Positions 1-11,469 of a stretch of DNA of 64,000 nt are shown here, piece by piece; within the stretch, counting starts at the first letter, position 1; each line of letters starts with the position of its first letter. The notes under the pieces are model-generated. The model was not told the DNA's origin. It searched no databases and saw only the letters and a list, made by a program, of their open reading frames with translations. Source of the DNA: Allolobophora icterica. Its lineage: Eukaryota > Annelida > Clitellata > Crassiclitellata > Lumbricidae. The DNA lies in contig OY744607.1 of the NCBI GenBank assembly GCA_963556255.1, positions 53,626,670 to 53,690,669 on the forward strand, written 5' to 3'. The position numbers were made by a program, and so were the translations under genes.

Positions 1-1215
1 CCATCTACATTAATGTACAATTAAGGTGTACATTTATGATGGCCTTCCATCTACATTTATGTACAAGTATAGACTTCAGTTATGATGGCCCTCCAGCTAC
101 ATTTATGTACAAGTGAGGTCTACACTTATTATGATGGCCTTCCATCTACATTTATGTACAAGTAAGGTTTACATTTATGGTGGTCCCAGGTCCCATCTAC
201 ATTTATGTACAAATAAGGCATACATTTATGATGGTCCTCCATCTGCATTTATGTACAAGTAAGGTCTTCAGTTATGATGGTCCCATCTTCATTTATGTAC
301 AAATACGTTATACATTTTCGATGGTCCTCCATCTACATTTATGTGTAAGTGGGGTCTACATTTATGATGGTCCTCCATCTACATTTCTGTACAAGTAAAG
401 TGTATATTTAAGATGGTCCTCCATCTACATTTATGTAGAAGTGAGGTCTACATTTATGATGGCCCTCCATCTACATTTATGTACAAGTAAAGTGTATATT
501 TCAGATAACCCTTCATCTACATTTATGTAGAAGTAAGGTCTACATTTACGATAACCCTTCATTTACATTTATGTAAAAGTATGGTCTACATTTATGATGG
601 CCCTCGATCTACATTAATGTATTGGTTATTGTCACAATTATGGTGTTGCAGTAATTATCTCACCTAGATTTATGTACAAGTGAGGTCTACACTTATTTTG
701 ATGGTCTTCCATCTACATTTACGTACAAGTACGGTCTTCAGTTATGATTGCCCTCCATCTACATTTATGTACAAGTGATGTCTACACTTATTACGATATG
801 CTATCATCTACATTTATGTGCAAGTCAGGTCTAGATTTATGATGGTCCTCCATCTACATTTATGTACAAGTAAGGTCTACATATATGATGGTCCTCCATC
901 TGCATATTCGTACAAGTAAGGTCTCCATTTATGAAGGTCCTCCATCTCCATTTATGTACAAGTAAGGTGTACATTTATCATGACCCTCTATCTACCTTTA
1001 TGTAGAAGTAAGGTGATGATGGTCCTCCACCTACATTTATGTACACGTGAGGTGTACATTTATGATAGTCGTCTTATCTACATTTATGTACAAGCAAGGT
1101 CTACGTTTATGACGGTCCTCCATCTATGTATGTATGTACTGGTGAGGTCTACATTTATGATGGCCCTCCATCTACCTTAATGTATTGGTTATTTCCACAT
1201 TTATGGGGTAGCAGT
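1..1215. repeat. 46-bp satellite array
   Basis: About 25 diverged copies of a 46-bp unit that begins CCATCTACATTTATGTACAA and ends near GATGGTCCT. Copies differ by substitutions and small indels. A distinct spacer (AATGTATTGGTTATT..., ending in GCAGTAATTATC) occurs at about 615 and again at about 1178, roughly 563 bp apart, so about twelve monomers plus spacer form a larger repeat. Short ORFs inside are by-products of the repeat and are not called as genes. The array probably continues left of the window. Confidence 0.9.
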
Positions 1216-2980
1216 AATTATCCCACAAGCTTCAACACAGTTCTTTTACCTCTTTTGAAATATTTTTAATGTTATATCTACTTATATACAACAATAATGT
1301 TAACACTTGATGTACGGTGATTATTACCAAACAAACCTACGAATATAACATCATCTGGTAATGCGTCTGGTAATAGACACATCATTAACTACATTTAATT
1401 TTGGGTTAATGACCACTTTAATTACAACTAAAGTACTCTCATGCTTGACGTAAAGACAGTTCACGCACTCATAAATGGTAAGCAATCAATCAAAGGTAAT
1501 AAATGCCTAAATGTTAAGATTGTTTGTAATCAAGAACGAGCAAAATTTAGTTATTCTTGTCGGATTTCAAGTACAATATAATCTAAAGACTCGATAGCCT
1601 ATAGGTCACAACAGAAACAGTTACAACCCATTCCTAGAAGGTAAGCAGCATGAAATTTAAAATGCAGACACCTTCAGGTCTATGCAGTTCATATAGGAAC
1701 AATATCTGCAAGATTTAACACTTCAAAATTATCAGTCATTTGATTGATTTTAACACAATTTAACCAATGACTCGTTAGTCCTCTGTCAATAGGATAACTA
1801 CTTGCATAACAAAATTGGTCAACAACTGTACATAGGCAAGTTGGACCATTTCATATAGAAACAGAATGTAATGTTGCCCCATTTCATGTAGAAACAGAAT
1901 GTAATGTCACTATGATCTAGTCTGGTGCTCACTGGAAATCACAGCTGTATGCAGTGATCGCCAGACATCAGTAAGAACCCTACTTTTGATGTTTGTAACA
2001 GCATGGTACATTCCTAGCAGTTTCTAAGTAACAAATTGAAGCAATCTCAGATCTCCGGGTATGCATCACTGAAGACCGAGAAACACATATATAGAAACAA
2101 ATTCTAGTGCTTGTGCAAAGCAAGTATTATTATAAGATGCGCTGTCTGCCGCGTTATTCAGCTTCACGTGTTGGGAACTATGAACGTGAAAATGTTGATG
2201 TACTCCTTCACTGGACATTCTCACATGCGCACCGTCCATCGTTTCATTCTACAAAGACAAAAGCAAAGTTTCAAATCGTACTTTAAATATTATTATAGTG
2301 TAATATTGCAAGTCATTTATATAGTTAGGTAAGGTTTCTTTATATTTTCAACACTGGATTTCACACAGCACTGACAGCAGCTATTTAATTAAGAAACCAA
2401 GTTTTACTCAACAGCTCAAACATGCTAAAAACTTCATAAGTAGATATTATCTCAACAAGACACTAGGCAGATTTCTTTAGAAATAATTTGAGGATTCAAG
2501 TAAACGATGCATTCGTTGTAAGAGCCAGACACTGACACAATAGCACAGACACATTGTGAAGAAAAATCAAATTACGGTTTAACTCAAAAGACCTGTAAAG
2601 TGCATGAAGTAGCTCAGAAGGCGACGGCAGTGGTTTCATCATACCAGGCTTTGGTTGTGGCCAAAGCATGACCACATGACAGTAGAATGCTTTTCACATC
2701 TAATGTAAATACCACGTATAGATGGCAGTAACTGTCTATGCATAATATAAATTAATATAGCACTTTTTGTGACTTCTTAAAGTGGTGTGAACGTGCTGGT
2801 CTAACATTTAGAAAATGGTTGGTTATCAACCTGGCGTTGCAGCCAGGAAAAATAATAAGGAAGAGCACTAGTTAACTTCGAAGAAGATGCCATAAACCCC
2901 ATTCAGCCGATTCCTCCCATAAACTTAAATCCCCTTAAAATCGACTGCACTATCGAAAGGAATACTTCTCACTTCTTAGC
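1216..2980. other. AT-rich DNA without a recognised gene
   Basis: No ORF longer than about 75 codons, no convincing exon and no tandem repeat is seen. A 24-base stretch is nearly duplicated at about 1850 and 1877 (CATTTCATATAGAAACAGAA and CATTTCATGTAGAAACAGAA). I see nothing else to annotate. Confidence 0.6.
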
Positions 2981-2984
2981 TGAC

Positions 2985-4450
2985 TTGTGGTTGGGCTATC
3001 CACGTGGAATTGTCTCCCTTTGAGTTTGCACATGCAATAACTTGGCAATCTGCATGCGCTTTTTACGGGAGATGGAAATTTTTTTGGTTGAGCTATCCAC
3101 CTTGAAATGGTCTCCCTTTGGGTCTGCACGACGGTTGACGAGGGATTTCGGATGCGCTTTTTTCGGGAAATGGACATTTTGGGGGTTGGCTAGCCACCTG
3201 GAAATATTCTACCTTTGGGTCTGCTCGACGATTGACGAGGGATTTCGGATGCGCTTTTTTCTGGAAATGGACATTTTCGGGGTTGGCTAGCCACCTGGAA
3301 ATATTCTCCCTTTGGGTCTGCACGACGATTGACGAGGAATTTCGGATGCGCTTTTTTTCGGAATATGGACATTTTTGTGGTTGGGCTATCCACTTGGAAA
3401 TAGTCTCCCTTTGGGTCTGCACGACGATTGACGAGGGATTTCTGATGCGCTTTTTTGCGGGAAATGGGCATTTTTGGGGTTGGGCTATCCACCTGGAAAA
3501 AATATCCCTTTGAGTCTCCACGAAGATTAAATTTGGATTCTGCATACGCTTTTTTGCGGGAAATGGACATTTTTGGGGTATGGGCTATCCACCTGGAAAT
3601 GGTCTCCCTTTGAGACTCCACGAAGATTAACTTTGGATTGTGGAAGCGCTTTTTACTGGAACTGGAAATTTTTGTGGTTGGGCTATCCATCTGAAAATAT
3701 TCTCCCTTTGGGTCTCCACGAATATTAACTTTGGATTAGGGTAACTTGGGAATATTGGAATCAGTTTTTCCGGGAATGGATATTCTGTGGTTGGGCTATC
3801 CACCTAGAAATATTCTCCTTTTGGGTCTGCACGATGACTAACTTGGGATTCTGGAATCAGTTTTCCGGGAATGGATATTCTGTAGTTGGGCTATCCACCT
3901 GGAAATATTCTCCATTTGGGTCTATACGAGGATTAAGTTGGGATTCTGGAATCAGTGCTTCCGGGAATGGATATTCTGTGGTTGGGCTATCCAACTGGAA
4001 ATATTCTCCATTTGGGTCTGCACGAGGATTTACTTGGGATTCTGGAATCGGTTTTTCCGGGAATGGACATTCTGTGGTTGGGCTATCCACCTGGAAATAT
4101 TCTCCATTTGGGTCTACACGAGGATTAAGTTGGGATTCTGGAATCAGTTTTTCCGGGAATGGATATTCTATGGTTGGGCTATCCACCTGGAAGTATTCTC
4201 CATTTGGGTCTACACGAGGATTAACTTGGGATTCTGGAAGCGGTTTTTACAGGAATGGACATTCTGTGGTTGGGCTATCCACCTGGAAATATTCTCCATT
4301 TGGGTCTACACGAGGATTAAGTTGGGATTCTGGAATCAGTTTTTCCGGGAATGGATATTCTGTGGTTGGGCTATCCACCTGGAAGTATTCTCCATTTGGA
4401 TCTACACGAGGATTAACTTGGGATTCTGGAAGCGGTTTTTACAGGAATGG
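2985..4450. repeat. 96-bp minisatellite, open in several frames
   Basis: About 15 head-to-tail copies of a unit of about 96 bp containing GGTTGGGCTATCCACCTGGA. The right part (about 3750-4450) is nearly homogeneous; the left part (2985-3750) is a diverged subfamily with units nearer 97-98 bp. Because 96 is divisible by three and the unit has few stops, long ORFs exist on both strands (for example 3834-4475 + and 3190-3690 -). Their products are pure 32-residue repeats with no domain, so I treat them as fortuitous. Confidence 0.88.
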
Positions 4451-4469
4451 GAAAGCCTCTGAGAAGTTC

Positions 4470-4565
4470 TCATAATCCAATAGAGGCGTTATATAAACTG
4501 ACTGACTGTTTGACTGACTGACTGGCTGACTTACTGACTGACGGATTGGACGACTGAACGACTGC
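4470..4565 (+). repeat. Retroposon 3' tail with (CTGA)n
   Basis: AGAGGCGTTATATAAACTGA followed by repeated CTGACTGA. The GGCGCTATATAAAT plus short tandem tail layout recurs at the 3' ends of LINE fragments at 28430 and 13240, so this is probably the 3' stub of a related element. Confidence 0.5.
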
Positions 4566-4678
4566 TGAGGACCAAAGTGCTCCTGCTGGTGAAGATAAAG
4601 ATCTTAGCCACATGGAAAACGAAAACGCTGGAAATGAACTCTGCTACTCAAGAGAAGGCAACCCGAGAGCATCTCGTG

Positions 4679-5138
4679 AAGATGGAGCTCCGCAGACGCT
4701 GAGAACGAAACTACAACTCCTGAAGATAACGATCCCACTCGTGAGAAGAACAAATCCGCTACTTGTCCTGAAAATTGAAATCTACAATCTATTGAGAACG
4801 AAAATCGCACACCTTATGATGACACTGAGGCGGTTAGTTTTCCTGGATGTGAAACCTATCTCAAGCGGGAAAGTCTTTGTGTGAGAGCCGGCCTTAACAG
4901 AACAATATCTACACCAACGGCAAATATGTTGTATCTCGAATTAGCGACATAAAGGCGATGCTTTCACGCTGGACATGAGAGAAGCATTGAATTGTACAAA
5001 CGACCGAGAGAGGTGGACGTCATTATTTTGACCGATAAGCGCCAAAGTTTAGGTATTGTCCAATACATCAGAACGAGTAAAATAACTGATGTGGACGATC
5101 CGATACTTCCAATCTCGATACGAAGAGCTGGACCATAG
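4679..5138 (+). pseudogene. Degraded coding-like frame, unknown
   Basis: In the frame of the GAG at 4701, about 146 codons run to a TAG at 5136-5138 with only two internal stops (TGA 4776-4778, TAA 4950-4952). The composition looks protein-like: an acidic, Asn/Thr-rich first part, then a Lys/Arg/Ile-rich part including RSIELYKRPREVDVIILTDK. I do not recognise a family. It could be an eroded transposon ORF or exon pieces. The unusual stop spacing and composition are the only support. Confidence 0.25.
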
Positions 5139-5384
5139 GTTGCAGACGGCATTAGCTTAAGGTAAGGATCACGTGGACAATGTTTAGCAATGTTTCACTT
5201 CTAGATTAGTTTATATTAGATTAGATTAAACTAATGTTCAATCTCCAGATTAGATTTCCCTGTTTGATAATCATGATTCCGTACTGTGCATCTACAGATG
5301 GGTTATGTTTCACTGATTCACTGGGCTGTTCATTCATAGAGACAAAGTGATAAACATGCCCCCAAAGTGGATGCGGGCATGCCC

Positions 5385-5495
5385 CCGAAATTAAAATTAT
5401 ATGTTACCTCAAGTAGGCTCGAACCCGTACTCTCCGCGTTACAAGCCGAGCACACTAACTAGTATACACTACCGTTCGCCAAGTGTCTCATGGCC
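5385..5495 (-). mobile_element. tRNA-like SINE head (type II)
   Basis: On the minus strand a tRNA-like segment carries a B-box-like GGGTTCGAGCC and, upstream, an A-box-like TAGTTAGTGTGC. It matches the heads of the type II SINE copies at 37350 and 42011. The usual body and tail are missing, so the copy is truncated. It is not a functional tRNA: no acceptor stem pairs around it. Confidence 0.6.
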
Positions 5496-5915
5496 AATTC
5501 AAATCTTTTCCTGACGATATTCTATGTTTCTTCGTGTTCTGTATATTGTAGCTTCAGATGATATATCGCCACGCCACAACGTCTGAGAACATCCGTACAG
5601 ATATAAATTTGCTGTGTAGTCATCATATGACCAGGTTCGTAGTAATAGGCATACCTAATAGTTTACCAGGTCTGCTTATAAGTGTTAACATTTCGACTGC
5701 ACTCACTGTGTCCGAGAACTGGTCTACCACATCAAACGGTGACAACTTAACATTACTGAGTTAATACAAAAATACAACCGTATCGTAGTCGTAAACTCCA
5801 AATTTTTAAAGCGCTACTCTAGAGCTAAGCGCAGGGCACCAGATTATTCACAAGGGCGGCGTAAAATCAAAAGGGATGTCCAGAGATTATCACGGGAAGA
5901 GTCCGGTTGCCAGAA

Positions 5916-6128
<213 letters not shown>

Positions 6129-6833
6129 GGGGGAGTCAGAGGAACATCTGTGCAACGATCGAGTGCCTCAGAGTCTTTAGGACCAAGTCAGAGGTGACAG
6201 AAATTCCGGGCCCCTATAGGCAGAGCAGTCACGGGCCCTTAAACTATCTTTATACTTCATGAGAAACTTAAAAACAAAGCAAATTGAAATTTTAAAAAAG
6301 TGAGTTGGACCGTACGATGTTATATTTATATATAGAACTATGATTTTATTCAGTAATATTATATTTAAACAGGCATAAATCATAAACTTTGTATAAACTG
6401 ATTATACTATAGTTCATAAGTTGATTGCGGGCCCTTGGCATTTGCCCCTCTCTCGGCGGCCCTAGACCAAGTTGGAAAGACCTACATGACTTCGCGTAGG
6501 TGTGTAGGCCTATACGCTCAACTATTCACCACTTGATTGTTCTCTGGATCGTTTTGATAATATATCACGTGGTTTATTTGAATATACAGTCTTTGCTCCT
6601 GATAATCTGATCATTAATGGTACTAATGTGATGATTGTCTGTCTATGTAGATGTCTGATGTCTTCATGCAGTTGGCCTATGTCTTCTTCTTCTTCGTGGT
6701 GGCAAAGATGCAGCAAGAAACTATGGGGGATCTCCAAATGTAAAGAGCAATTTCAAAAAGTTGCTCAATTGAACTGACATATTCAAAGTTAAACGTAAGA
6801 ATTTTTCAACTATAGCACTTAAATATGGAAGTA

Positions 6834-6837
<4 letters not shown>

Positions 6838-6872
<35 letters not shown>
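6838..6872. repeat. (TA)n at left border of the 1.9-kb element
   Basis: About 17 TA dinucleotides directly abut the left terminal inverted repeat at 6873; a matching (TA)n tract lies at 8791-8841. This fits insertion into a TA tract. Confidence 0.85.
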
Positions 6873-6876
<4 letters not shown>

Positions 6877-7069
6877 GGTGGTCCACGAGACCATGGTAAA
6901 AATTCACCTTTAGCAGAACTAGTCTCCACAAGTTTAAATCTGTTCTACTTCACCTAAGTAAGATTTAGACCAAATCTGAAGCAGATTGGAGCACTTTTAG
7001 AGGTCGCTCAAGGCCCCCAACATTTTCTTCATAATACCATATACGGCCTAGTGGAAATTATTTACTGTT

Positions 7070-8110
7070 TTTTTTACTAGTTCAGGCATTTTACAGTTGG
7101 AATTGCCTCATAAGGTTTTAAATGGTTTCCTGCTCAGGAACCATTGCTGAATAACATATCCAAAATCCGACAAAATTGAACCACGGGAAATCCCCCAAAA
7201 AATTTAATTTCAAAATGGCGGATTGCTGTTTCCTAGGAAATACCAATACTAGTGCAAATAATTTGCAGTTAGACCTAGGCTAAATTGGTTCTGAAGCTTT
7301 TTAAACGGTTTCCTGCTCAGGAACCATTACTGAATAATATATCCAAAATCCGACAAAATTGGACCACGGGAAAACTCCCAAAAGTGAATTTCAAACTGGC
7401 AGATTGGCTGTTTACTAGGAAATACCAATAATAGTACCAATAATTTGCAGTTAGACCTAGGCTAGATTGGTTCTGAAGCTTTTAAAACGGTTTCCTGCTT
7501 AGGAACCATTACTGAATAATATATCCAAAATCCAACAAAATTGGACCACGGGAAAACCCCCAAAAGTGAATTTCAAAATGGCGATTGGCTGTTTCCTAGG
7601 AAATACCAATAATAGTACCAATAATTTGCAGTCAAACCTAGGTTAAATTGCTTGTGAAGCTTTTTAAACGGTTTCCTGCTTAAGAAATATTGTTGAATAA
7701 CATATCCAAAATCTGACAAAATTGGACCACGGGAAAACCTCAAAAAGTGAATTTCAAAATGGCGGAATGGCTGTTTCCTAGGATATACCAATAATACTAC
7801 CAATAATTTGCAGTTAGACCTAAATTGCTAGGCTAAATTGCTTCTGAAGCTTTTGAAACGGTTTCCTGCTCAAGAACCATTGCTGAATAACATATCCAAA
7901 ATCCGACAAAGTTGGACTACGGGAAACCCCCAAAAGTGAATTTCAAAATGGCGGATTGGGAAATACCAATAACAATAATGAATAATTTGCAATTAGACAT
8001 GGGCAATATCGCTTCTGAAGGTTTTTAAACGCTTTTCTACTCAGAAACCATTGCTGAACAACATATCCAGAATAAAACAAAATCGGACCAGGGGAACAAC
8101 CCCCAAAAGG
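7070..8110. repeat. 182-bp tandem repeats inside the TIR element
   Basis: Six diverged copies of a unit of about 182 bp. Landmarks recur at this spacing: AAACGGTTTCCTGCT, AACATATCCAAAATCCGACA, and CAAAATGGCGGATTGGCTG. The last copy is the most diverged. Internal tandem arrays of this kind are known from some non-autonomous DNA transposons. Confidence 0.85.
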
Positions 8111-8282
8111 ATTTAAAATATAGGCTCCTATAGCAATTAAAAAGTAAAATGTCATTCGCTTTTTAATTTCTATTTGAAATTTATAAAATGCTATTAAGTT
8201 TATTCAAAAATAATGCCAAAAAGGACTCTATGGTGTCCATTGACGTAGACTCTTGGGCAGCCGGGACACATGCCTGCAGTAA

Positions 8283-8465
8283 TTGAGGAGGGGGCATTTC
8301 CCCCCCCCAAAAAAAAAAACGAGAGAAGAATATCTTGAAATATTAAAATTTTATTACGAAGAGAGAGCCATTGCTTTTATGCAGCAGTACAATTCATCAC
8401 TGACAAGGAATGAAGAGCAGAATCAGTTTATTCTCGTGAAGCGTCCTGCTCGAAGGTCACGCTGA
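8283..8465 (+). pseudogene. Short ORF remnant in the TIR element
   Basis: A 60-codon frame whose C-terminal 48 residues look protein-like (Glu-, Tyr- and Asn-rich, ending in RRSR). The N-terminal part is translated from homopolymer C and A runs. It may be the last scrap of an element-encoded protein. I do not recognise it. Confidence 0.25.
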
Positions 8466-8787
8466 TGAAGGTCACAGAAGACAGTGAAGGTGTTATTGAA
8501 GAAAAGTAAAATGTTCTAGTGCGTCCATAGCAACATTGAACACTGTGGACCCTTCTGTTATTTTAATTGCTACAATATATGTTTTAATTCAACTCAAATT
8601 CTATTTTCTGTTCTACAATGCTGATTACCGATTTCATGCTTAACTGGTAAAAACAACCCTGACCTTGAGCGACCTCTAAATGCCCTTCAATCTCCCTCAA
8701 ATTTGGTAGAAGTAATAGTGGGCAGTCATAGAACAAAAAGAGGGTTGTGGAGCGCAACTCTGAGCATGTTCATTTTTCTGGACCACC

Positions 8788-8847
<60 letters not shown>

Positions 8848-8884
8848 ATACGTGCGTACTTACGTATGATGGTGGCCTTCGTGT

Positions 8885-8985
8885 ATATGGGACTATGCGG
8901 TTTGGTTTTGGTGCGCCATCGGCTGATGCCTCGTGCATTTGACGCTGGCGTGATACAAGTTACTAATTACAATTACTAAAATGGT
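8885..8985 (+). mobile_element. SINE type I, 3' fragment
   Basis: Contains GGTTTGGTTTTGGTGCGCCA, ATCGGCTGATGCCTCGTGCA and a terminal AAGTTACTAATTACAATTAC. The same series in the same order is found in the copies at 22965-23308 (-), 24125-24275 (+), 36485-36660 (+) and 62295-62440 (-). Confidence 0.75.
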
Positions 8986-9399
8986 TCCAATGTCTTCAAA
9001 TCTGAGAAGAAATAATTATGGTCTTAGTACTTTTGCACCATATCTTTTGGGTGATAATATTCTGATTTCTTGAAGTTTTCCTTTTTGTTTATAGTCTCCA
9101 CGGTGAGGGGAACGCTGCCGTGTTGTGAGAGTTTTCCAGCCTCAAGACAAATGTCTCGAGATAGGTTCAGCTCGCGCAGTAGTGACTGTGCTGAAGGAAG
9201 CCTCTCTCTAGCCTTTCTGTAACCTCTCTCTAGCCTTTCTGGTCAAAGGCCGGTTCATACAGGTAAGACCTACATGGATGTTGTAGGGCACATAGTGAAA
9301 TTTATTTTTAAACTAAACTCTTCATTTTTGAGGCTAGCCATACTTCAGCTTAAACGTTTCTCTCGAGTCTCACCTTAACTTCCAACTCAGCTATAATGA

Positions 9400-9520
9400 G
9401 TACACAGACCTACACTGTCTGTGGGAAGATCAGAAGGCGAGGGAGAGCACTGGCCACCTGCCCTCATATGCCGAGGCTAAGAAAATGAAGTCGCTGCCTC
9501 TTAATTTAGCTTAAGGGACT
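9400..9520 (+). mobile_element. SINE type I, body fragment
   Basis: GTGGGAAGATCAGAAGGCGA and ATGCCGAGGCTAAGAA match the middle of the full-length copy at 22965-23308 (other strand) and the fragment at 11290-11405. Confidence 0.6.
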
Positions 9521-9524
9521 GTTT

Positions 9525-9750
9525 TCTTCGTCTCCGTCTCGTCCTCCGTCCTCTCCTTTCTCTCCTTCTTTTCTCCCCTCCTTCCTCTCCTCTTTCTCGT
9601 CCTCCTCCTCCCTCTTCTCAATCACCTCCTACTCCTTCCTCTCTTCTTCCTCTTCTTCTCGTCCTCCTCGTCCTCCTTCAATATCTCCTCATTCTCTCCT
9701 TCCTCTCTTCTTCTTTCGTCTTCTTCTGCTTCCTACTCCTACTCTTCCTC
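9525..9750. repeat. Pyrimidine-rich CTCCT/TTCTC tract
   Basis: About 220 bases almost entirely C and T on the plus strand with an irregular CTCCT/CTTCT pattern. It has potential for triplex or H-DNA. No gene. Confidence 0.8.
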
Positions 9751-9861
9751 TTCCTGAACGAAGTTAAATGCAACAGCACGTATGTAAAGCTGAAGACTGT
9801 AAGTAAATAAGTAAAACGTAAGTTCCTAGAGGAAGGTTCGAGACATGCTAAGATACAATGG

Positions 9862-9955
9862 GTTTGAGTTGATGTACGGAAGCGCGGCACCTGCATATCT
9901 CCACAAGCGAAAGAGCGCAATGATTGCTGACCTGGTTGACCTTGAGACTGGAAAA
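9862..9955 (+). repeat. Dispersed repeat (pair with 58320-58418)
   Basis: AAGCGCGGCACCTGCATATC followed by a segment reading AAGAGCGCAATGATT and ending TTGAGACTG. The copy at 58320-58418 reads AAGCGCGGCAGCTGCATATC, AGAAGGGCGCAACGATC and TTGAGACTG. Two diverged members of one family; nature unknown, probably a retroposon fragment. Confidence 0.55.
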
Positions 9956-10407
9956 TAAATCTTCCTAGTGTATGTCAGGATGGTACCGACCAACAGGGCC
10001 TCCGCCCCAGAAGGAGACTTGTATGAATGAATGTTATTCTTTCCTTTCATTACATTATTCATTTTTTTAACGTGTAATAATAACCTTAGTGATTTTACGG
10101 TGTTTCTACATAGTTAACTGTGGATTTGCTGACCGCGAGTTTTCTGCCTGAACTTCCCTAAAGGACGATGTTATGGATTATGATGGATGTTGAAGTGATG
10201 GAGGTGGAATCGAGATGGACGTGGAAATACTCAGCAGTGTCAACTGAATACTCTTCCTAAAACTGTCGGCAAGGAGGTCTGAGAAAGCGCCGTTAGGCTA
10301 CCATAGAGGTGGTCTGGGGCAGAACCCCAACATCAGTGGGAATTTTCCGCTAGGCCGAATACTAACTCAACCATCAGGACTCCAGACGCCTATCTACTCT
10401 GTATTTC

Positions 10408-10580
10408 GGACTGGACTAGAACTTGATGAACTGTATTTCGGACTGGACTAGAACTTAACGAACTGTATTTCGGACTGGACTAGAACTTGATGAACTATAT
10501 TTCGGACTGGACTAGAACTTGATGAACTGTATTTCGGACTGGACTAGAACTTGAACTATATTTCGGACTGGACTATACTA
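10408..10580. repeat. About 32-bp tandem repeat
   Basis: Five to six copies of a unit containing TATTTCGGACTGGACTAGAA. One copy is shortened near 10550. Confidence 0.92.
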
Positions 10581-10854
10581 GTAATTAGCACAGTAATTAT
10601 ATTATTTACCATGATTAAAACATTTATGTATTACGATGGTTTGTTCGGGTTTTCGGCTAAAAGTTAAATTGCAGTCATTTGGTAGACTTGTGCAATGTCC
10701 GCATTGTAGTGCCATGTCAATCGCTTAATCACTTATTCACAGATCTATACGGGCGTTTATTGCCTCAAGTTCATCCATTTCAGTAGAGCCGGCAGTGTAC
10801 GAAGCTTACAGTTTAACGTTCTCAACAAAAGTTCCTGTAGCTGGCATCTTCTTA

Positions 10855-11129
10855 GGGGCCATCCATATATTAGGCCTACGTACGAAAAAATCCGGGAAAA
10901 TTGGACCCCCCTGTTCGCAAGCGTACTTTCTTCCACCCCCCCCCACCTGCGTACGTATGCTTGACGCACACCACCCCCAAGACCAGCTGCAGAAAGTGTC
11001 TCAACAGCTCCAGGCAGCGACTGTCTGCACTTTAGGCCAGATTGAAGGATGAGTGAGGGCCAATATAGACAAATTATAGGTGTCTCGTTTACAGAACAGA
11101 ATAACTGCACATGGCTTTTATATAATGTA
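10855..11129 (+). mobile_element. MITE copy, right end missing
   Basis: Starts with the same terminal sequence (GGGGCCATCCATATATTA) as the complete MITE at 12736-13179. It continues collinearly with that copy through GACCAGCTGCAGAAAGTGTC to CTTTTATATAATGTA and then stops. The right inverted repeat is absent. The poly-C/CACCCCC run is slippage-prone. Confidence 0.8.
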
Positions 11130-11405
11130 GGCTAGCTTGCAGGTGGAGCAGAAATCTCGAGGCATATTTCTGCTCTGGAGGGGATTTGAACCCCAGACCC
11201 GTCGACTGGCAATCCAGCACGCTAACCACTAGACTATGAAGCTCGGATCGCTCAATCCAAGGCTTATCCACCTGAGCCCTCTAGCGAACTCGGCCATAAC
11301 TATTACACGACCGGTGGGAAGATCAGACGGCGAGGGTGAGGACTGGCCGCCCGCTCTAATATGCCGAGGCTAAGAAGAGTGATGTCGCTAACCCCGTTCT
11401 TAAAG
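11130..11405. mobile_element. Two SINE type I fragments, opposed
   Basis: 11160-11255 on the minus strand is a tRNA-like head: A-box-like TAGTCTAGTGGTTAGCGTG and B-box-like GGGGTTCAAATCC. Then 11290-11405 on the plus strand is a body fragment (GGTGGGAAGATCAGACGGCG, TGCCGAGGCTAAGAAGA). The two parts face opposite ways, so this is two insertions or one inverted rearrangement. Confidence 0.6.
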
Positions 11406-11469
11406 GATCCCATAGTTTAACGATAGCTCATGGCATCATTCTTGAAAAAGTATGTTAATTGTTTTTTTC

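Larger units (their letters stand above)
6873..8792. mobile_element. 1.9-kb terminal-inverted-repeat DNA element
   Basis: The left end reads TTAGGGTGGTCCA and the right end reads TGGACCACCCTAA, an exact inverted repeat next to TA tracts on both sides. A second inverted match lies further in: TTTAGAGGTCGCTCAAGG near 6995-7015 and its complement near 8662-8682. So the ends are long, imperfect inverted repeats of about 140 bp. Insertion at TA is typical of Tc1/mariner-type elements, but no transposase is recognisable, so the element is non-autonomous or eroded. Superfamily assignment is inference. Confidence 0.75.

Noticed and set aside
11160..11255. tRNA gene (A- and B-box-like)
   Set aside because: No closed acceptor stem, and the same head recurs attached to SINE bodies (23308, 37350, 42011). 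They are SINE promoters, not tRNA genes.
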